NCBI GenBank assembly: GCA_033977485.1
Contig: CM066988.1
Span: 75,569,169-75,633,168 of the forward strand
DNA length: 64,000 nucleotides
From: Hydrangea macrophylla
Lineage: Eukaryota > Streptophyta > Magnoliopsida > Cornales > Hydrangeaceae
Direction of reading: 5' to 3'
The notes beneath the pieces were generated by a model. It had not been told where the DNA came from. It made no database searches and worked only from the letters and a program-made list of their open reading frames with translations. Of this stretch, positions 59,669 to 64,000 are shown one piece after another (position 1 is the stretch's first letter; the number at the start of each line of letters is the position of its first letter). Position numbers and translations under genes: made by a program.

Positions 59669-59686
59669 TAGCGCCATTGTCGAGGA
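59669..59686 (+). other. Athila-type PBS, decayed
   Basis: TAGCGCCATTGTCGAGGA differs from the canonical TGGCGCCGTTGCCGGGGA (complement of the tRNA-Asp 3' end, as I recall) at four positions, all G-to-A or C-to-T. Confidence 0.8.
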
Positions 59687-60177
59687 TTGGTTATTTTTGC
59701 CTTTAATTTCTAGAATTTGAATTTAGTTGGTTACTAAATATTAGGTTAGATTTTAATTTCCTTTATTTTCCAGGTTATTTTTCAAGTCACTAAACTTATT
59801 CTTTGTTTTGCAGTTTTTAAGTCATCAAATTCTAGCGGTATGGAGTGAAGTAGCGGTGCACATTAATGGAGTTTACGCGAATCTTAAATAAAAAATGCAA
59901 TAAAAAAAATACCAAGTAAATCCGCTGTATTTTAAATTTTGAATCAAAGCACTGAAAGTCAGGGCGTTGAAATGTATTACTTGCATTAGCTTAGGTGTGG
60001 AGTACACACGTGCATTAGCTAGGAAACCCGGGGCACTGTGCTTTGATGCAAGTCACTGCATAACAGGATACTTGCATGCATCATAGTAGTATTGTGTGCT
60101 TGGTCTTTTTATTTGCATTGTTTCTTTGCTTACTGGTTTGAGTCAGTCTTAGTTAGAGTAGTTATCGTAGTGTATGT

Positions 60178-61597
60178 TTGGTACCCGATCAAAGTAACCC
60201 AAATTACATCTGCTTAATCTTGAACTCGAACACTTTAAGAGTCCTTAAGTCATCAACTCAAGCTCCTACAGCTCGGTTGATGGTAGACGATGAGTCAATA
60301 CCTAAACCCTCGTCATCTTTTCAAGCTGAATTACAAAGCATGCTTAAACAATTAAGGAAGACACGAATTGATAATTTAGAACCTATTTTAATGGCCGACT
60401 TTGGAAACAATGATAATAACGGGAATAAAATTAACCTAAATAATCCTCAACTGCCGAATCTCAACCTGAATGTACCTCAACCCCCACCTTTAAAAGATTA
60501 TTTCACTCCTACAGCTTATACGCCACCGTCATGCATAGAGTTGCCGAAGGTGACTACGTCTCACTTCGAGATCAAGTCATTGACCATTGCACTTCCTTCG
60601 TCTTTTCACAGTCGCGTTAAGGAAGATCCATACCACTACTTAGGTGAGTTTCAAGATATATGTGCTACATTGAAAATTCTAAATTTAACTGATGATGAAA
60701 TTAAATTGCACCTTTTTCCATTTTCTCTTAAAGATAAAGCTAAGTATTGGCTCCAATCTCTTGAGCTAAACGCTATTAGAACATGGGAAGGATTACATAC
60801 TGCATTCCTACAAAAGTTTTTCCCCATCACACGAACTAATCAAATCAAAATCTATAACAAACTTTATAATGCAAGATGGTGAAACACTATATGATACGTG
60901 AGAACAATTTAAAGAACTTTTATGCTTGTGTCTTCATCATCAAATCCCTAAATGGCAATTGGTACAAGTTTTCTATGAGGAACTTGTTTCCTCCGTGCGC
61001 GACACAGTCGATGCTGTTTGTGTTGGAACACTCCCCCACAAAAGTGCCGACAAAGCATGAAAGATATTTAAAACTTTAAGTGAAAATTCAATGCATCAAG
61101 CTGTGTTTGCACGTCATGAGGGATGCCTTCCACCGCAACCTAAACATGAAGCACATGTTGAGTCAGGTTGTTCAATTACAATTCAAGAATTATATAGGAA
61201 AGTTGATCATCTAATGATGATGGGATATATGCATGGGCCACCTCCTTTCGAAATAGGCCAGTTATGCTCTGATCCATCTCATTCTACACTTGAATGCCCA
61301 TCTGTTTCACAATTTTAGGAATTTGTGGAACAACATATCAATGCTGTTCAACAATTCCAAAGACCTAATTGTAACCCTAATGGACATAAACACAACGCGC
61401 TATGGAAAGGTCACCTGAACCTCTCATGGAGCTCTAATTATGAAGGACCATATTCGTCTCAAAAGTCGGAGATAACAAATTTTCCTAACGCATATCAGGC
61501 TCAACCCAATCAATACCAATGCCTTCATGCTAATCCTCTAAGGGATAAATCTTTTAAAGAGAGTGTGGTGGCATCTTTGAAAAATTTAGAGGCCTAA
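60178..61597 (+). pseudogene. Athila-like gag, broken
   Basis: Frame 1 (to about 60880) has a poor N-terminus and then KVTTSHFEIKSLTIALPSSF, EDPYHYLGEFQDICATLKIL, LTDDEIKLHLFPFSLKDKAK, YWLQSLELNAIRTWEGLHTA, FLQKFFP: the Retrotrans_gag core of Athila-type elements. No clear ATG opens it; the first in-frame ATG is 60280. After a frameshift near 60865 the protein continues in the next frame as MQDGETLYDT, TGA, EQFKELLCLCLHHQIPKWQL, then VFARHEGCLPPQP and, past a TAG at 61319, EFVEQHINAVQQFQRPNCNP to 61597. Two of three stops fit TGG to TGA or CAG to TAG. No zinc knuckle or protease follows before the next LTR. Confidence 0.88.
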
Positions 61598-61632
61598 TCT
61601 CAGTCGTAGTCTTAACTCGTTAACTCCCATAC

Positions 61633-62500
61633 TGTAGACACCCCATTTTGTCGGCAATTAGATTTAAGAGACCCATAGCTTAGTGGTTCACAATGATTGG
61701 AAAAGACTAAAAAAAAAAGACTCATGGAAGTTAGTTCCATCTCTCTCAAAATGCTCAGAAAGTGGTAAAAATGATCAAAATGCCCCTGAAAGCTCAAACA
61801 CCCCAGATCTGGACCAAAGGTTTTGGAAACACGCTACGTCATAAGAAAAAAATAATAATAAAATGAGTTTTAAAGCAAAATCGAATGAAATCATCAGCTC
61901 CCAGAGACCCCCGGAAGTCCCGAAAAGTCCCCGTTGACCGGTTTGACCCAGGTTTGACCAAGGTTTGACCAAAATCATCCAAATTCGCCCAAAAGTTTTG
62001 AGATCATTCTAGATCATGTGAAAGTACGAAAACAAGTTTTAAAGAAAGTCGAACAAAAAATCAGTCCCTGGGAGCTCCCGGAGGTTCCTAGAACTTCTTG
62101 GAGGTCCCTGGTTTAATTGGTTTGACCTAGTAGTTGACTCGGAGACCAGAGCACCGTATCATTTTTTAAACATTTTTCATAGATATTAGAGGTCAATAGC
62201 TTTCCATTAATATAACACATAATTTTTAAATTTAACACGGATTTATTATGCATTTTCGAAGGTGAAAAAGGAGATCAAGTCAGCTTTTATCGCAAAATAT
62301 CGAAAAACTTTTCAAAGTTACCTATCTCCGAACTATTGTTTATAAAAATGTACTCGATTACCTTTCCAACGGTATATCACAACCTCAGTTTGGAGTTCGT
62401 ATGCATCTTTTGTAAATTTTGGACGAAATAGGGCCTTTTCGCGAATACCAGAACTTCTGGGGGCTTAAAGACAATATTCTGGGCATCTGAGGAGCAGTGC
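61633..62500 (+). repeat. LTR start, TGTAGACACC clade, truncated
   Basis: TGTAGACACCCCATTTTGTC begins here and the interior (62140-62500) is homologous, inverted, to 56165-56640. It is interrupted by TGTAACACCC at 62501. Repeated GGTTTGACCAAGGTTTGACC and GGAGCTCCCGGAGGTTCC words lie at 61940-62120. Confidence 0.7.
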
Positions 62501-63053
62501 TGTAACACCCTACATTTTTCTGATATAAATATTCATTTTTAAATATGTTAAGAAAGCAACTTGAATTTTTACGTGTTATTAATTTGCTGTGTGCATTATA
62601 TTTTTATGGTCATATTTATTTGTGGGTAATTATCTTTTTATTGCTATTAGTTACTGTATGAAGTTTTGTAAAGTTAAGTGATGGGGCTAAAGTGGTAAAA
62701 GTTTAAATTGACCAAGTTATTGAAGAATGATGTGTTAATTTTTTTAGTAGTATTTATAGGCCCGTAAATGTGTTAAATAATGTGACTAATATTCAGATTA
62801 AGTACCGGGGTCATGGGTACCTATTAGGCTGCTCATTTTAGTACTTTATACTGCATATTGGGCCCATATGATGTCTTTTTGTGAGACCATAAGATAAAAA
62901 ACGGGATTTTTAGTATTTGTGTGTTTGTGTGTTAATAATATACATGGGTGTCTTTATATTTTTCTACCTACATATATCTAGGTGCCTTAGGGTTCGAACG
63001 GAAAATGAAAAAGAAAAGGAAAAAGAAAATAGAGAACAGGCGTGAGAGCCGTC

Positions 63054-63100
<47 letters not shown>

Positions 63101-64000
63101 AGAAGAAGAAGAATAAGAAGAAGAAGAACAAGAACAAGAAGAACAGAAGGGTTTTGGATCCGTCATCGCGTGTGAAATTGGAGCATGTTGTTCGCCGTTA
63201 GATTCGTACTCGCACCTAAACGATTCAAACAAGGTGAGTTAAATGTGTATATTCGGATACATATATACACGTATGTATATATGCATACGCGAGTGAATGA
63301 ATTTCTTTGTCTAATTTAATTGTTGGTGTTTATTTTTTTTTGCGTTGGAATGCACAATATCATTGTCGATTTAATTTATGACCTTTGTGTGACTTCATGA
63401 ATTTGATCCTCGGGTAATGATCCTAGGGTATTCTTAAATGGTATATGGATAGTTAGATGTATAAACACTTGTGTGGAATACTCATGATAATTAGAAAGTT
63501 TTGTGAAATTCGTTTTTTTATTGTAATTCTAACAGTTTTTTAAACTTCAGAAAAATATTAGAAAAGCATGGCTTAGAGTTTTAGAATTATGTCCACTAGT
63601 CCTAGGTAAAACGTGATTCTTCACACTTTTCGTGTTTTAAGTTTTTCCTGATTCTGCATCGTTTGGGCATAAATTTAAGATTACAGTAGCAGTTTTTAGT
63701 ATGGTTAAACGTGCAAAATTTGGAGAATATGATTTCTTTGTGGATTTTCTATTCGTTAATATAGCCTAACAAAAAATTACTTAGAGATACATAAATTCTC
63801 ATATAATGTTGAGCTATGAAAAATAGGTGATAGTCATTGACTTTGAGTCGGATGGAATTTTGTAATTTTGAGAATGCAAAAATGGTTTCAATTTCCTTAG
63901 TGTCCACCGCTCCCTGTTGTGTTAATTTTTTAGTAGCTCTACTTGCTGAGTGTACCTTTGTGCTAGTGGCTTCGTGATCAAGCTGGCCTAAGCCTTATGC
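62501..64000 (+). repeat. LTR start, TGTAACACCC family, runs off the window
   Basis: Starts TGTAACACCCTACATTTT. It has GTACCGGGGTCATGGGTACC (62802-62821), GGGCCCATATGATG, (GA)n at 63057-63097, (AAG)n at 63097-63145, and a donor-like AACAAGGTGAGTT (63229-63241). The same sequence order is seen in the LTR at 27078. The other end is outside the window, so solo versus full-length cannot be told. Confidence 0.6.
63057..63145. repeat. (GA)n then (AAG)n microsatellite
   Basis: A GA run passes into AAG repeats. Arg/Lys/Glu- or Ser/Leu-rich frames across it are repeat artefacts. Confidence 0.9.

Larger units (their letters stand above)
58407..61632 (+). mobile_element. Athila-like Gypsy element, truncated
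   Basis: LTR-like sequence from TGTTAGCACTTAGTAGAG (58407) to about 59665, then a PBS of the tRNA-Asp type, then a gag pseudogene to 61597. It is cut at 61633 by the start of another LTR. This order and the gag wording match plant Athila elements. Pol and env are not in the window. Confidence 0.75.

Noticed and set aside
1..64000. A novel operon-like or defence-like system
   Set aside because: No intact gene cluster is present; all multi-gene content is explained by CACTA, Gypsy and Copia elements.

Overview
This window is from a flowering plant nuclear genome, probably a eudicot, though species cannot be told from the sequence. It is AT-rich and intron-era eukaryotic in character. No intact conventional protein-coding gene is visible. 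Almost everything recognisable is a transposable element (TE) or a decayed TE: LTR retrotransposons of the Ty3/Gypsy and Ty1/Copia types, a CACTA (En/Spm) DNA transposon, a hAT-like element, a Helitron, foldback/MITE elements, tRNA-derived SINEs and probable LINE debris. All calls come from reading termini, target-site duplications (TSDs), primer-binding sites (PBS), polypurine tracts (PPT) and translated motifs by eye.

Layout. (1) 1-7.3 kb: intergenic DNA with a 503-bp hAT-like element (8-bp TSD), a 1.08-kb non-autonomous Helitron, a CACTA end fragment, a 0.54-kb foldback element, a duplicated segment and a decayed fragment of a plant GT8/GATL glycosyltransferase gene. (2) 7.3-24.4 kb: a nested retrotransposon pair. 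The outer plus-strand Gypsy-type element (7327-24439, TSD GTATA, 623-bp LTRs) keeps only a broken gag. A 13.2-kb minus-strand non-coding LTR element (7955-21152, TSD GCTTG) sits inside its PBS; the interior of that inner element is largely tandem arrays, including a 2.6-kb array whose units carry GAGTC...GACTC inverted repeats. (3) 24.4-27.1 kb: repeats plus a small open reading frame with a plant-conserved TMTLKDFHGGSIP start. (4) 27.1-42.5 kb: a long TGTAACACCC...TGTGACA LTR, probably solo, split by a complete 12.9-kb CACTA transposon (28426-41331, 16-bp terminal inverted repeats, TTT TSD). The CACTA element carries decayed TNP2-type and Ptta/En/Spm-type transposase genes on the minus strand; part of the TNP2 gene is tandemly triplicated. 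(5) 42.5-48.3 kb: intergenic DNA with foldback elements set in (TA)n, two tRNA-type SINEs and a Stowaway-like MITE. (6) 48.3-52.4 kb: a degenerate Copia element (TSD CAAGT) inserted into LINE-like DNA. (7) 53.4-64 kb: LTR fragments of several Gypsy families, an LTR-like stretch studded with the palindrome CAATCGATTG, an Athila-like element with a broken gag, and two further LTR starts that run into each other and off the window.

How the parts relate: the window is a layered insertion record rather than a pathway. The outer Gypsy LTRs differ at roughly one base in ten by eye in the first 300 bases, while the inner element's LTRs differ at only a few per cent, consistent with the nesting order. 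Many in-frame stops are CAG/CAA/CGA/TGG turned into TAG/TAA/TGA, as expected of methylated, silenced TEs. I did not find a convincing new functional system. The observations most worth checking are the tRNA-like fold at the inner element's PBS, the inverted-repeat array, the palindrome-studded LTRs and the (TA)n-embedded foldback family.
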